From the NCBI GenBank assembly GCA_022827195.1, contig JAJDTL010000040.1, positions 1-64,000 of the forward strand: 64,000 nucleotides of DNA, written 5' to 3'. A program made the position numbers and the translations under genes. The notes under the pieces were generated by a model that made no database searches, was not told where the DNA came from, and saw only the letters and a program-made list of their open reading frames with translations. This stretch comes from Caldilineaceae bacterium (GTDB taxonomy: Bacteria; Chloroflexota; Anaerolineae; Caldilineales; Caldilineaceae). This document shows, piece after piece, positions 16,806 to 25,992 of the stretch (its first letter is position 1; each line of letters starts with the position of its first letter).

Positions 16806-18926
16806 TTACGGCGAGACAGTGACCCGCACCCGTACGCGGCTCGCTTCGACCGGTGTTGTCGCCAGGTCGATGGCCAGTGAGTGCGTTCCGAGCGTCTTGA
16901 TGTGAGCTGACAGGTCGAGCGCTGCAGTGACATCCAGACCGGACGTGCGCCCGTTGTCGACGGCGTACTCATAGCCCCCGGACCCAGGCCGCTCAATCTC
17001 GAACCTGGCCCTGACGTCATCCCCCGGGTTTGCGACGAAGTAGACCGGCGCAGCCCCTCCCCCTCCACTTCGCGAATAAGTGGTCTCGGCCACCCCCGTG
17101 TACACCCGTGCTGAGGCACGCGCGCCAAGGGCGGCCGCTTCGAAGAGGTCCTCGAGCCGGCGCGCCAGAATGCTGATGTCATCGACCAGACGGACCGACT
17201 GCTGCGTCGTCACGGTTGTGGCCTGCCGCAGGCCTGCGGCCTGGTCGAAGGTGGTTGACACGGACGCAACCCGGAAGCTGTCATCGACGCGGGGGTCGCG
17301 CACCTTCAGCGCCAGCCGATGAAAGGGCCGTACCAGCTGGCGCATCTCCTGCAGCACGACGGCGTAGCTCTCCTGCGGCTCCCCGAACTGCCGCAGGCGC
17401 TCGACGGCCAGCGCAAGCAGAATGTTGGCCGTGCCCGCCCGGCCGTAAGCCGCCTCATCATCCGGCGCGAGGAAACGAAAGGTGTGCTCTCTGTGCCAGG
17501 CGCCGTAGCGGGCGTATGCGCTGCTGTGCGTCACCGTGCCCGCATCGGCGTCCAGCACAAACCCCTCGGGCGCCGGGTCGGTCGCGTCGGCCAGCCGGGG
17601 CGTGCCGTCGGACGCGTACGGCGTCAGGACGGTCACGACCTCCTTGGCGTTGGTCGCCCGGGTCAAGTCAACGATGTGCGCCCCCAGGCCCCGGTCGCTG
17701 CAGGCCGCGATGCCGAGCGGCGTGTAGTAGGTCCGCATTCGGATGGTGCGGTCGAAGTCGAACTGCAGCCGGGTGTTGAAGAGCTCGGCGCACTTGCGGA
17801 TCGCTCCCAGCAAAGAGGTCGCCGACAGCTGGAGCGCCAGCACGGTGGTGAGGATCTCGGGGTCGGCGTGCAAAGACCAGTTATCCGGAAGCCGGGCGGC
17901 GAGAGCGGATACGACGTCGGCATGTGACGCGCCGCTGAAATTGAGGTCGACACCTGGCCGGCCCAGGAGCTCGTGCTCGAAGCCGACGCCTGAGACGGAC
18001 AACGTGGTCTGTGTCTGCTCTCGTTTTGCAGCCACGTCCAGGACAATGCCGGCGCCGATCACGGTGACATGCCCGCCAACGATGCCGTAGGCGTAGATCT
18101 CCGACAGCCCCTCGATGCGCGCGGCTGAATCCTTTTCGACGGCCGTGAAGGAGAATCGGCTGCCTTCGTTCCAGATCTCATCCTGCTGCCAGGCCGCGAT
18201 GTCGCGCAGCGGTCCGTAGCGCACACCGTCCGTGACGACGTCGATCCACATCAAGTCGACCGTGTCGCCGGCGGGCGCGGGCGGCGCGGGGAAGAACGGG
18301 GCCGGATCCTGCGGCGCGGGGCCGGACGCTCCTATGCCGTCATCCCACAGCAGGTTGAGGTCATCGATGGTCGACGCGTCCGGATCGAAGATGACGGTGC
18401 GGACGGCAGTGGCGGTCGACACGGTGCTCCACACGTCGGCTCCGATGAGGAGGCTGGCAGGGTCGAGCCAGTCAAAGTCGCCGGCCGCGTCCACCAGCTG
18501 CGAGAGCGGGATCCGATAGACGGTGTACCAGGGCAGCACCTGGATGGCGAGCTGCGCACGCGCCAGGGCCTCCGCTTCGAAGGGGTGCGAGCTCTCGGCC
18601 CGGGTGGCGTCCGATGCCGTGGACATCTGCATCCGGATCTTGCCGTCGCCGGCTCGCGCAGCAGTCTCGTTGCGGATGGCCAGCTCGGTGACGTACCTGA
18701 CGGAGCTGCCGGCAGCGAGCGCGGCGCTGTCGACAGCATCTTCCGCCTCCGCATCCAGCGCGGCGCCGGTGCGGTTGGGGTAAGGGCTGCCCAAATCGTA
18801 ACCGAGTACCAGGTAGACTTCGTCGGGATTCGGGTGGGCGTAGATGATGGGCGTGGTGCGGCCGACGAACCAGATGCCGTCGACGGCGGTCGACGCGTCG
18901 TCGGAAAACAGGGATCCGGAAGCCAC
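16806..18926 (-). CDS. Phage tail-tip/baseplate hub-like structural protein
   Basis: The 706-aa protein follows the distal-tail gene with a one-base overlap and is the last structural gene. The middle region (about residues 230-560) has many beta strands and the AAGLRQATTVTTQQSVRLV segment, consistent with a hub or tail-associated protein. The C-terminus is Ala/Gly-rich and ends in VRVTVSP. I recognise no catalytic motif. The role is inferred from position, size and composition. The stop codon is followed by an A-run and a G-run on the coding strand. Confidence 0.65.
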   Translation of the reverse strand: MASGSLFSDDASTAVDGIWFVGRTTPIIYAHPNPDEVYLVLGYDLGSPYPNRTGAALDAEAEDAVDSAALAAGSSVRYVTELAIRNETAARAGDGKIRMQMSTASDATRAESSHPFEAEALARAQLAIQVLPWYTVYRIPLSQLVDAAGDFDWLDPASLLIGADVWSTVSTATAVRTVIFDPDASTIDDLNLLWDDGIGASGPAPQDPAPFFPAPPAPAGDTVDLMWIDVVTDGVRYGPLRDIAAWQQDEIWNEGSRFSFTAVEKDSAARIEGLSEIYAYGIVGGHVTVIGAGIVLDVAAKREQTQTTLSVSGVGFEHELLGRPGVDLNFSGASHADVVSALAARLPDNWSLHADPEILTTVLALQLSATSLLGAIRKCAELFNTRLQFDFDRTIRMRTYYTPLGIAACSDRGLGAHIVDLTRATNAKEVVTVLTPYASDGTPRLADATDPAPEGFVLDADAGTVTHSSAYARYGAWHREHTFRFLAPDDEAAYGRAGTANILLALAVERLRQFGEPQESYAVVLQEMRQLVRPFHRLALKVRDPRVDDSFRVASVSTTFDQAAGLRQATTVTTQQSVRLVDDISILARRLEDLFEAAALGARASARVYTGVAETTYSRSGGGGAAPVYFVANPGDDVRARFEIERPGSGGYEYAVDNGRTSGLDVTAALDLSAHIKTLGTHSLAIDLATTPVEASRVRVRVTVSP

Positions 18927-19819
18927 TAGGGGTACTCCTCGAAAAACTGCAGCTCCACGTCGACGGTTCCCCGCCCCGTGTTTGCGGCATCTACCTCTTC
19001 GACAGCCTCAACCCAGAACTCACCCGGCGCCAGCCAGATAAGCGGCTGCACCGTGTGCCCGGGCCCGACCGACCACCTGGAGTACGCGTTGGCGACGGCA
19101 GAGGAGGTCTCGAGCGACGCGTCGGCCGCAATCATCCAGGTGCCGGCGGCCGGGTCTCCGCCGGCAAACTTGAGCCGCCAGTGCCAGGCCTGTTTGCCGT
19201 CCGCGCCCCACAGGTCGAAACTGGCGCCCCGGTTCGAGAAGGTCAGCGTGACGATCGCCTGGCGCGCCGGCAGGAGACCGGCATTCATTCCCTTGACGAC
19301 GCTCTGGGCGGCCGACATGTCGAGCTGCCCCGTCACCGTTTTGCGGTCTGCGGACCGCCAGGCGACCTGGGCGCTCTCGAAGCGGGGCGAGACTGTCGCA
19401 ATCCGGGTGCCGTCGGTAACGTCTGTCTGATGGTCGACGGCCAGCAGGCGCGCGTTGAGATAGTGCAGCGCCTTGTCGGACAGCCGCTCGCGCTCGATGC
19501 GCATTACCTGGCCGCGCAGGCGCGTCAGGCGCTCAACCTGGACCTCTGCGGAGCGTTCGAGAGTCAGCGGACTATCGCTCTCGTCGGTCAGCCGGTTTCC
19601 CGACTCGTCCGCCAGGCCCTGGTCCGGATCTCCGATGTACGTGCCGGTGAATTCAATCATACGCAGCGCCGGGGGGGACGGCCGGCCGCCGCGTGCGTCG
19701 AATGGACCGGCGAAACCGGTCTGCACGCCCTGCAGCGCCGGCGCCGGCGAGAGCGGCCACCGCGCGTTGAAGCGCGGCAGCAATTCGTCCCCGAAACGGG
19801 TCAGTCGATAGATGCTCAT
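18926..19819 (-). CDS. Distal tail-like protein
   Basis: The 297-aa product lies between the tape measure gene (3 bases) and the hub-like gene, which is where siphovirus distal tail proteins are found. It has short beta-rich segments, for example RMIEFTGTYIG near residue 53, VTLTFSNRGASFDLWG near residue 192 and TVDVELQFFEEYP at the end. No motif decides the function, so this is a positional call. Confidence 0.6.
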   Translation of the reverse strand: MSIYRLTRFGDELLPRFNARWPLSPAPALQGVQTGFAGPFDARGGRPSPPALRMIEFTGTYIGDPDQGLADESGNRLTDESDSPLTLERSAEVQVERLTRLRGQVMRIERERLSDKALHYLNARLLAVDHQTDVTDGTRIATVSPRFESAQVAWRSADRKTVTGQLDMSAAQSVVKGMNAGLLPARQAIVTLTFSNRGASFDLWGADGKQAWHWRLKFAGGDPAAGTWMIAADASLETSSAVANAYSRWSVGPGHTVQPLIWLAPGEFWVEAVEEVDAANTGRGTVDVELQFFEEYP

Positions 19820-19821
19820 CT

Positions 19822-22800
19822 TTACCCGGGTAAACCCAGTCGTTGCAGCGCATCCAGCAGCCCAGTCCCCGATGCGCGGGAGAGGCTTGCAGGAGAGTCG
19901 GGCGGCGCGCCGAAGTATTGATAGACGGCCAGCTGAATCGCGCCGGCGGCCGCAGCTACGGGGCTTGCCCCGGGCTGCGCAGCCAGTGCGGCTTTCAGGG
20001 CCGCCTCGACGGCGCCGGCGATCCCGCGGGCCTCCTGGTCGATGCCCATGGCGATGCCCATGGCCAGCGGCCGCCCGACCTCCTCGGCCGCGACCATCGA
20101 GGGCGACTGGATTCCGAGCGCGCGTTTTGCCGCGTTCAGCGCATTGCGAGCTGCATTTGCTGCCGCGTGGCCCAGGCCTGAGGCTGCACTGAGCACGCCG
20201 TTCTTGATGCCGTCGATGACGCTGCGGCCGATGGAGCCCCAGTCGATCTCTTTGAATCTCTGTTTGAACCGCAGATAGAGCCTCGTCGCCGTGTTGACGA
20301 TTGTGCTCCAGGCCGCAATCGCCGCGGCCGTGATGGCATCCATGAGGGCGGCGCCGACGGCGGCCCAGTCGATGCCTTCGAATTCGGTCTTGAGGTCCTC
20401 ATAGAGCGTGGCGGCATACGCGACCAGCGCAGCCCAGACTGCTTCGGCCGCTTCGCGGATAAGCTGCATCAGGCTCGTACCGATCGAAGACCAGTCGAGT
20501 ACGGCGAAGGCCAGGCCTATCAGGTTGAAAAGCTCGGGCACGTAGGCCACCAGCGCATTCCAGACAACCTCGGCCGCGTCGCGGATAAGCGTCATCAGTG
20601 CCGTGCCGATCGCGCCCCAGTCGAGCTCCGCCCAGGCGTCGGACAGCAGCTGCCAGGCTGCGGAAGCGCCGGCGACCACGAGAGACCAGACGACGCCGGC
20701 AGCCAGCGCAATCGCATCCATCAGCGCCGTGCCGATTGTGCCCCAGTCGAGCTCCGCCCAGGCGTCGGATAGCAGGTGCCAGGCACCTTCGGCGCCGGCG
20801 ACCATGAGGTCCCAGGCGGCTTCCGCCGCAACCTTGACCGCATCCATCAGGGCTGTGCCTATCGCACCCCAGTCGAGCTCCGCCCAGGCGTCGGAAAGCA
20901 GCTGCCATGCTGCGGACGCGCCGGCGACGACAAGGCTCCAGACGACGCCGGCGGCCAGTGCAATCGCATCCATCAGCGCGGTGCCGATGGCGGCCCAGTC
21001 GAGCTCGCCCCAGGCATCCTTGAGCAGCTGCCAGGCTGCGGATGCCCCGGCGACCACGAGGGACCAGACGACCTCTGCGGCCGCCTTGATGGCCTCCATC
21101 AGCGCGGTGCCGATCGCGTCCCATTCCAGCTCGTTCCAGGCATCCTTGAGCAGCTGCCAGGCTGCGGATGCCCCGGCGACCACGAGGGACCAGACGACGC
21201 CGGCTGCCAGCGCAATCGCATCCATCAGCGCCGTGCCTATCGCACCCCAGTCGAGCTCGCCGAAACGTGCGCTCAACTCATCTTTCAGCGTGTTGGCCGC
21301 GCCGCTCCACAGGTCCCAGGCCGCCTTGGCCGCGACCGTAATGAAGCCCATGAAGGCGGTCCCGATCGTTTCCCAGTCGCTCTCCTTGTCCTTTACTCCC
21401 TTGTCGAGCGAGGTGAACCAGCTGGCGACGCCCTTTGCCCCGGTGACCAGCAGGCCCCAGGCAGCGTCGATGGCGTCGATGATAAAGCCCATCAAGGCCG
21501 ACCCGATGTTGCTCCAGTCGATCAGCCCGAAGGCAAGCGCGAGCGTGTTGTAGTACCAGACAGCGCCCTGCACGAACGCGCCCCACGCCGCGTCGACGGC
21601 CGCAGATATCGCATCCATCAGCGCGGTGCCGATTTCGCCCCAGTCGAGCCCGTTCCAGGCATCCTTGAGCAGCTGCCAGGCTGCGGAGGCGCCGGCGACC
21701 ACGAGGGACCAGACGACGCCGGCGGCCAGCGCAATCGCATCCATCAGCGCGGTGCCGATTGCGGCCCAGTCGAGTTCGTCCCAAGCCTCCTTAAGCAGCT
21801 GCCAGGCGGCGGACGCGCCGGCGACCATGAGATCCCAGACAACGTCGGCGGCCGCCTTGATGGCCTCCATCAGCGCGGAGCCGATTGCGCCCCAGTCAAG
21901 TTCGCCCCAGGCCTCCTTGAGCAACTGCCAGGCTGCGGAGGCGCCGGCGACGACGAGGGACCAGACGACGCCTGCGGCCAGCGCTATCGCATCCATCAGC
22001 GCGGTGCCTATCGGTCCCCAGTCCAGCTCTTCGAAACGGGCGCTTAGCTCATCCTTCAGCTCGCCGGCCGCGCCGCTCCACAGGTCCCACGCCGCTTTGC
22101 CCGCGGCGGTGAGGAATCCCATCATCGACGTGCCGATGTCGGCCCATCCGCTCTGCTCACCGTCCACGCCTTCACTTAGCGAGCTCACCCAGCCGGCGAT
22201 GCCCTTGGCGCCGGTAACCAGCAGGCCCCAGGCCGCGTCGATGGCGTCGATGATCATGGCCATCAGCGACGAGCCGATATTGCTCCAGTCCAGCAGAGCC
22301 AGGCCAAGCGCAAGCGTGTCGTAGTACCACGTCACACCCTCGACCAGCACCTGCCACGCGCTCTCGGCGGCCGTTCTGATCATCGCCATCAGCGCCGTGC
22401 CGATCGCAGCCCAGTCTGTCTCCTCGAACTTCGTCTTGAGGTCCTCGTACAGCCCCGGCGCCGCGTTGACCAGGTTATTCCACGTGGTCTTCGCCGTCTC
22501 CACGACATCATCGAAGGCCGCGCCAATCCCCTCGACGGCGCCGGTCGCAAGGCTCTTCGCCGAGTCCCAGGCCGTGCTCCAATCGCCCGTCAGCAGCGCG
22601 GTCAAGCCTCTGGCCGCCTCGCGCACGGTAGGAATGGCGGCATTCGCAAGGTCCAGCAGACTGTCGGTGACCGGGCTGACGCCGACGATCGTCTCCCGCC
22701 AGATGGCGGCCAGCGCCCCCTTCAGGCTGTCGTACTGGACGTTCAGGCCGTCGGCCGCGCCCTCCATGTCCGCGAGGCTTGTCCTGGCGGCGCTGAGGCC

Positions 22801-23727
22801 CTGCACGAAGGCCTGGCCCAGGTCCTCTGCTTGCGTGCCGAAGAGCGCCACCTGCAGCCGGTTGCGCTCCAGCGGGTCCTCGATTTCGTTGAGTGCATCA
22901 AGGGCGCGCCCGAAGACGTCCTCGATGGTCAGCGAGCCGTCCGACAGGCCGGCAAAGGTGTCGGCGGCCGAGAGCCCCAGCTCATCGAGTGCGGCGCTGG
23001 CGTCCTTGGTGCCCTCCTGGACGCGGATGCCGAACTCCTTCATGGCGTCGGCGATCTTGTCCGTGCCCAGCACGCCGCCGGCGGCCCCCGTCTGCATCAG
23101 GCTGAAAAACTGGTCGGCCGCAAAGCCGGACTGCGCAAAGAGGTTGGAGTACTCGCCGATCGAGTCGAGGAAATCGTCGCTCTTGTTGAGGCCCTTCTGG
23201 AAGCCGGCTGCGATCAGGTCGAAGGCCTGATCGGGCGACAGGTCGTCAAACTCCTGCTGCAGCGTGCTGGCCGCCTTGATGACCTTCTCGATCGGCTCCT
23301 CGAAGGCGTCGGAGATGCCAAAAGCCTTCGAAGTCAGCCTCTCTTCCTGGCCGACCACGTCCTGCATGTGCTTGGAAAGGAGCGCAACCGCCTTTCCTGC
23401 CTCCTGCACGTTCTCCGCATAATTGGCGCCGAACACGCCGCGCGCGGCCTCAGCCAGGCGTTCCGCCTCCTCGCGCGACGTGCCGAGGCTGGCCTCGATC
23501 TGCCGCGCCGCCTCCTCCGTGTCGGCCGACACGTCGAAAGCGGCCGTCCCGATCGCAGCGATGCCGGCGACCACGGCCGCGGTCGCACCCACCACCGCGC
23601 CGCCGAGCGCGCCGGTCACCTTCGAGCCGAAGGTCGCTATCCTGCTCTGCGAGCCCTCGACCGATTTGTCGAGCTCCTTTGTGTCGCCGCCGAAAAACAA
23701 AACGGCATCCCCTAGCCGGAATGCCAT
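19822..23727 (-). CDS. Tail tape measure protein with 42-residue repeats
   Basis: This 1301-aa protein sets tail length. The N-terminal 400 residues resemble phage minor tail proteins (TP901 type), with GSKVTGALGGAVVGATAAVVAGIAAIG as a hydrophobic segment. From about residue 437 to 1170 there are about 18 units of 42 residues, each beginning W-x-x-IG-[ST]-[AS]-[LM]-M and followed by hydrophobic helices. Units 1-6 and 7-12 are similar as blocks, so the repeat grew in at least two steps. The C-terminus after residue 1200 has an Ala/Gly-rich hydrophobic stretch. It lies directly upstream of the tail-tip genes and after the frameshifted chaperone genes. Confidence 0.93.
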   Translation of the reverse strand: MAFRLGDAVLFFGGDTKELDKSVEGSQSRIATFGSKVTGALGGAVVGATAAVVAGIAAIGTAAFDVSADTEEAARQIEASLGTSREEAERLAEAARGVFGANYAENVQEAGKAVALLSKHMQDVVGQEERLTSKAFGISDAFEEPIEKVIKAASTLQQEFDDLSPDQAFDLIAAGFQKGLNKSDDFLDSIGEYSNLFAQSGFAADQFFSLMQTGAAGGVLGTDKIADAMKEFGIRVQEGTKDASAALDELGLSAADTFAGLSDGSLTIEDVFGRALDALNEIEDPLERNRLQVALFGTQAEDLGQAFVQGLSAARTSLADMEGAADGLNVQYDSLKGALAAIWRETIVGVSPVTDSLLDLANAAIPTVREAARGLTALLTGDWSTAWDSAKSLATGAVEGIGAAFDDVVETAKTTWNNLVNAAPGLYEDLKTKFEETDWAAIGTALMAMIRTAAESAWQVLVEGVTWYYDTLALGLALLDWSNIGSSLMAMIIDAIDAAWGLLVTGAKGIAGWVSSLSEGVDGEQSGWADIGTSMMGFLTAAGKAAWDLWSGAAGELKDELSARFEELDWGPIGTALMDAIALAAGVVWSLVVAGASAAWQLLKEAWGELDWGAIGSALMEAIKAAADVVWDLMVAGASAAWQLLKEAWDELDWAAIGTALMDAIALAAGVVWSLVVAGASAAWQLLKDAWNGLDWGEIGTALMDAISAAVDAAWGAFVQGAVWYYNTLALAFGLIDWSNIGSALMGFIIDAIDAAWGLLVTGAKGVASWFTSLDKGVKDKESDWETIGTAFMGFITVAAKAAWDLWSGAANTLKDELSARFGELDWGAIGTALMDAIALAAGVVWSLVVAGASAAWQLLKDAWNELEWDAIGTALMEAIKAAAEVVWSLVVAGASAAWQLLKDAWGELDWAAIGTALMDAIALAAGVVWSLVVAGASAAWQLLSDAWAELDWGAIGTALMDAVKVAAEAAWDLMVAGAEGAWHLLSDAWAELDWGTIGTALMDAIALAAGVVWSLVVAGASAAWQLLSDAWAELDWGAIGTALMTLIRDAAEVVWNALVAYVPELFNLIGLAFAVLDWSSIGTSLMQLIREAAEAVWAALVAYAATLYEDLKTEFEGIDWAAVGAALMDAITAAAIAAWSTIVNTATRLYLRFKQRFKEIDWGSIGRSVIDGIKNGVLSAASGLGHAAANAARNALNAAKRALGIQSPSMVAAEEVGRPLAMGIAMGIDQEARGIAGAVEAALKAALAAQPGASPVAAAAGAIQLAVYQYFGAPPDSPASLSRASGTGLLDALQRLGLPG
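20239..22413 (-). repeat. 126-bp tandem repeats inside the tape measure gene
   Basis: Eighteen in-frame units, mostly 126 bases long, begin with the W-x-x-IG codons; the first Trp codon is at 22411-22413 and the last at 20239-20241. Neighbouring copies are nearly identical in several places, so recombination between them could change tail length in 126-bp steps. Confidence 0.85.
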
Positions 23728-23756
23728 TTCAGGTCTCCTTTATCCCGCTGCCGTCC

Positions 23757-24022
23757 TTACGATATGGCCATGAAGTCGCCCAGCTCCGCGTCCGTCGCGC
23801 CGTCGGCCGCAGCCGGCTCCTGCTTGCGTCCCCTGCCCCACACCGCATGCGCAATGATGTCCGCCTCGAAGCGCAGGCGCTCGCCGTAGGCCACCGCCAT
23901 CTCATGCGCCAGGCGCGCCGGCATGGCGTCGGCCTGCGCCGGCGTCATGCCCCACTGGGAGGCGCAGAGCTCTATCCAGGCGCCTTCCGACTCAGGCCAC
24001 GGCTCACGAGTTTCCTTAGTCC
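23757..24022 (-). CDS. Frameshifted C-terminal part of the tail assembly chaperone (GpT-like)
   Basis: The frame before the tape measure gene lacks a good start of its own but is open upstream to the slip site at 24023-24029. Read after a -1 shift it gives RTKETREPWPESEGAWIELCAS and then WGMTPAQADAMPARLAHEMAVAYGERLRFEADIIAHAVWG, which resembles the T part of GpG/GpGT chaperones. The shifted product would be about 213 aa in total. A separate start at 23948 (ATG) is possible but has no clear ribosome site. Confidence 0.7.
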
Positions 24023-24403
24023 GAAAGGGTCCGACATCTCCAGCAGCGCCAGCAGCGCCAGAAGCAGCTGCCGCTGCGTAGCGCTTTCCTCGATGCTGTC
24101 ACGCGCCGCCTCGAGGGCATCGTCATAGGTGCAGATGAAGTCGACGATTGCGTCCGGCACCTCAAGCAGAATGCGCTCAACCAGCGGCACCAGGCCGCTC
24201 AAATCGCTCAGCGTCGATTCGGCGCTGATGTCTGCGGACTCCTTGAAGGCATCCATTGCCGGCTTGATCTGGTCCAACAGCAGCGGCCAGAGTTTCTTCG
24301 AGCGCCGGTGGGACGCCTCGCGTACGCTGTATGTCGTTTCGCCAAGCACGATATTTGCCGTGCGAATAGCGGCCAGGTTGTCGGATTGCGTGTTTTCGCT
24401 CAT
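23972..24403 (-). CDS. Tail assembly chaperone (GpG-like)
   Basis: The 143-aa protein lies between the major tail protein and the tape measure genes, the standard place for the chaperone that coats the tape measure. It is helical and acidic, with NIVLGETTYSVREASHRRSKKLWPLLLDQI near residue 17. It ends just past a slippery heptamer, so ribosomes would make a short form and a longer -1 frameshift form. Confidence 0.75.
   Translation of the reverse strand: MSENTQSDNLAAIRTANIVLGETTYSVREASHRRSKKLWPLLLDQIKPAMDAFKESADISAESTLSDLSGLVPLVERILLEVPDAIVDFICTYDDALEAARDSIEESATQRQLLLALLALLEMSDPFGLRKLVSRGLSRKAPG
24023..24029 (-). other. Programmed -1 frameshift site (CCCTTTC)
   Basis: On the coding strand the heptamer CCCTTTC is in the correct phase (C CCT TTC) 51 bases before the zero-frame stop. 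It fits the X-XXY-YYZ pattern, and the -1 frame is open from here to 23757. No downstream pseudoknot was worked out. Confidence 0.65.
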
Positions 24404-24559
24404 CGATGCTCCTCACATGATTTTGTGCATCTTGTCGATTCTTGCGCGCTCCGGAGCGTGCTCGAGCAGCTGCTGCAGCACACGGCCGTGTCCGCCGCGG
24501 CGCAGGCCTCGAAGCGGCCGCTATACAAAACGCACAAAATATGGCTCCCAATGCGCCGC

Positions 24560-25159
24560 TTATGTTCCAGGCGCGGTCACGTAGTGCAGCTGCGCGACCT
24601 GCATCTCTTCATCGCAGTGGAGCGCGTGGCACACGACCGGCAGCATCGACGCCGCGCCCTGCTGGAAAGGCGTTTCGCCGTCCTGCTCGATCGAAGACTC
24701 GTATACCCGCCAGCGCACAGGCTGCTTGTTGCCGTCCGAGTCCTGTCGGAAGGCCTCAATGCCTACGGTATAGGGCGGGTTGTCCTGCCCCGACCCGATC
24801 TTCAGATCGGCGAAGGCCTTCTGGCCGGCCGCGGCCGCGGTCTCGGTCAGCGTGCTGTCGGGAAATACCAGCTGCAGGTTCTCCGGCGTGTACTCGAGCA
24901 GCGTAAAGGCAAACGCAATCTCACGGCTCGTGGGCACCCGCTTAAGCGGCAGCAGGATGCCGTCGGCCTTCACGTCGTACATTGTCGAGCCGTGCCGCAT
25001 CTGCACGCCCGAGCCCGTCATCAGCAGCCCCATTGCGGTCCAGTTGCCGCCCCAGGCCGCGCCGTACGCCACCGACGACTCATCGGGCAGATCTTCGACG
25101 GGGGTTGCCCGGTAGACCTTGCCCGGGCCGATCAGGATGTTGTCGATTCTGTTCGTCAT
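24560..25159 (-). CDS. Major tail (tube) protein
   Basis: The 199-aa product is beta-rich and lies after the tail-completion genes and before the chaperone, the typical place of the tail-tube protein. Visible segments are NILIGPGKVYRATPVEDLP at the start and DVKADGILLPLKRVPTSREIAFAFTLLEYTPENL near residue 65, which resemble phage tube proteins. The function is assigned by position and pattern. Confidence 0.7.
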   Translation of the reverse strand: MTNRIDNILIGPGKVYRATPVEDLPDESSVAYGAAWGGNWTAMGLLMTGSGVQMRHGSTMYDVKADGILLPLKRVPTSREIAFAFTLLEYTPENLQLVFPDSTLTETAAAAGQKAFADLKIGSGQDNPPYTVGIEAFRQDSDGNKQPVRWRVYESSIEQDGETPFQQGAASMLPVVCHALHCDEEMQVAQLHYVTAPGT

Positions 25160-25170
25160 CTACGCTCTCC

Positions 25171-25575
25171 TCATATCCATGCCGTCACGGTCAGGTCGAT
25201 CTGCCGCTCGTGCACATTCGTTTCCTCGTCGTAGTCATCGCTGACAGCTCCGACCAGGATCTCCCGGATGCAACTCGACACGTGTCCGGACAACACCCGC
25301 GTCACCGCCTTGGCCAGGTCCTCCAGGTCCTGGTAGCGCTCGGTGTAGCACACCAGACGCCACCCCTGGGTCGTCAGCGTCATCTCGCCGTCCGTGGTGA
25401 TCGGGAACGACCTCCCGTCATGGTCGTAGATGACCGCCGGCAGGTCTCCTGCAATGCCCCGCACCCCGACGTTCTGCACCCGGATTTGCGGATAGATGCG
25501 GTCGCTCACCAGGGCGTGCACGTCGTCATCATTCAGCAGCGTGTCGGCCAGGTCATCGCTTATCCGGTCGCTCAC
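25171..25575 (-). CDS. Tail completion/terminator-like protein (gp17-like)
   Basis: The 134-aa protein begins with DDLADTLLNDDDVHALVSDRIYPQIR, the start pattern of tail-completion (DUF3168-like) proteins, and has a beta-rich middle. It overlaps the gp10-like gene by four bases and precedes the major tail gene, which fits a head-tail joining or tail-termination role. Confidence 0.7.
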   Translation of the reverse strand: MSDRISDDLADTLLNDDDVHALVSDRIYPQIRVQNVGVRGIAGDLPAVIYDHDGRSFPITTDGEMTLTTQGWRLVCYTERYQDLEDLAKAVTRVLSGHVSSCIREILVGAVSDDYDEETNVHERQIDLTVTAWI

Positions 25576-25991
25576 AGTCCGATTTCTCTGGCCATGTAGT
25601 CCGCCACCGCCCTTGCCGCCGCATTCCGCTTTGTCTGCAGCGCCGGACCCAAAAACGGCTGTGCCCGGTGTCTGCGCGTGCCGCGCTCCTGGAAGCCGGC
25701 GTAAAACTGCGCAAAAGCGGCCAGCGCGGTCCCCCGCTTCAAGCGGGGCGGTCTCCTGCGTCCCCTGCCGCCGCGGTATGTGCTCTTGCCGCCGGCCGCC
25801 TTGGCGTACCCCGACCTGCGCAGCCGGCCGGATCGGCGCGGTGTGTGCGGCCGGGCCGCTCTCAAGACCACCTGGGCCCCGGCAAAAAGCGCGTTGGCCC
25901 GCTCCTCGTGCACCGCCTTCTGCAGATCATCGCCGTGCCAGGTCACCGCTATAGTCTGGTTGCCGGAGCGGACTTCAAACGCAACCGTCAT
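25572..25991 (-). CDS. HK97 gp10-like head-tail joining protein
   Basis: The 139-aa basic protein contains LRAARPHTPRRSGRLRRSG (about residues 53-71) and AQPFLGPALQ near the end, which match the HK97 gp10 family. I chose the ATG at 25991. It lies between the unknown beta-rich protein and the tail-completion gene, consistent with connector assembly. Confidence 0.78.
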   Translation of the reverse strand: MTVAFEVRSGNQTIAVTWHGDDLQKAVHEERANALFAGAQVVLRAARPHTPRRSGRLRRSGYAKAAGGKSTYRGGRGRRRPPRLKRGTALAAFAQFYAGFQERGTRRHRAQPFLGPALQTKRNAAARAVADYMAREIGL

Positions 25992-25992
25992 C

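Noticed and set aside
16563..16905. Plus-strand frame across the C-rich tract near 16790-16800
   Set aside because: It is opposite the HNH and tail genes; the C- and T-tracts lie just past the tail gene stop and need no gene to explain them.
20603..23715. Long plus-strand open frames opposite the tape measure gene
   Set aside because: They are antisense shadows of the repeat-rich, GC-rich tape measure gene and simply mirror its 126-bp repeats.
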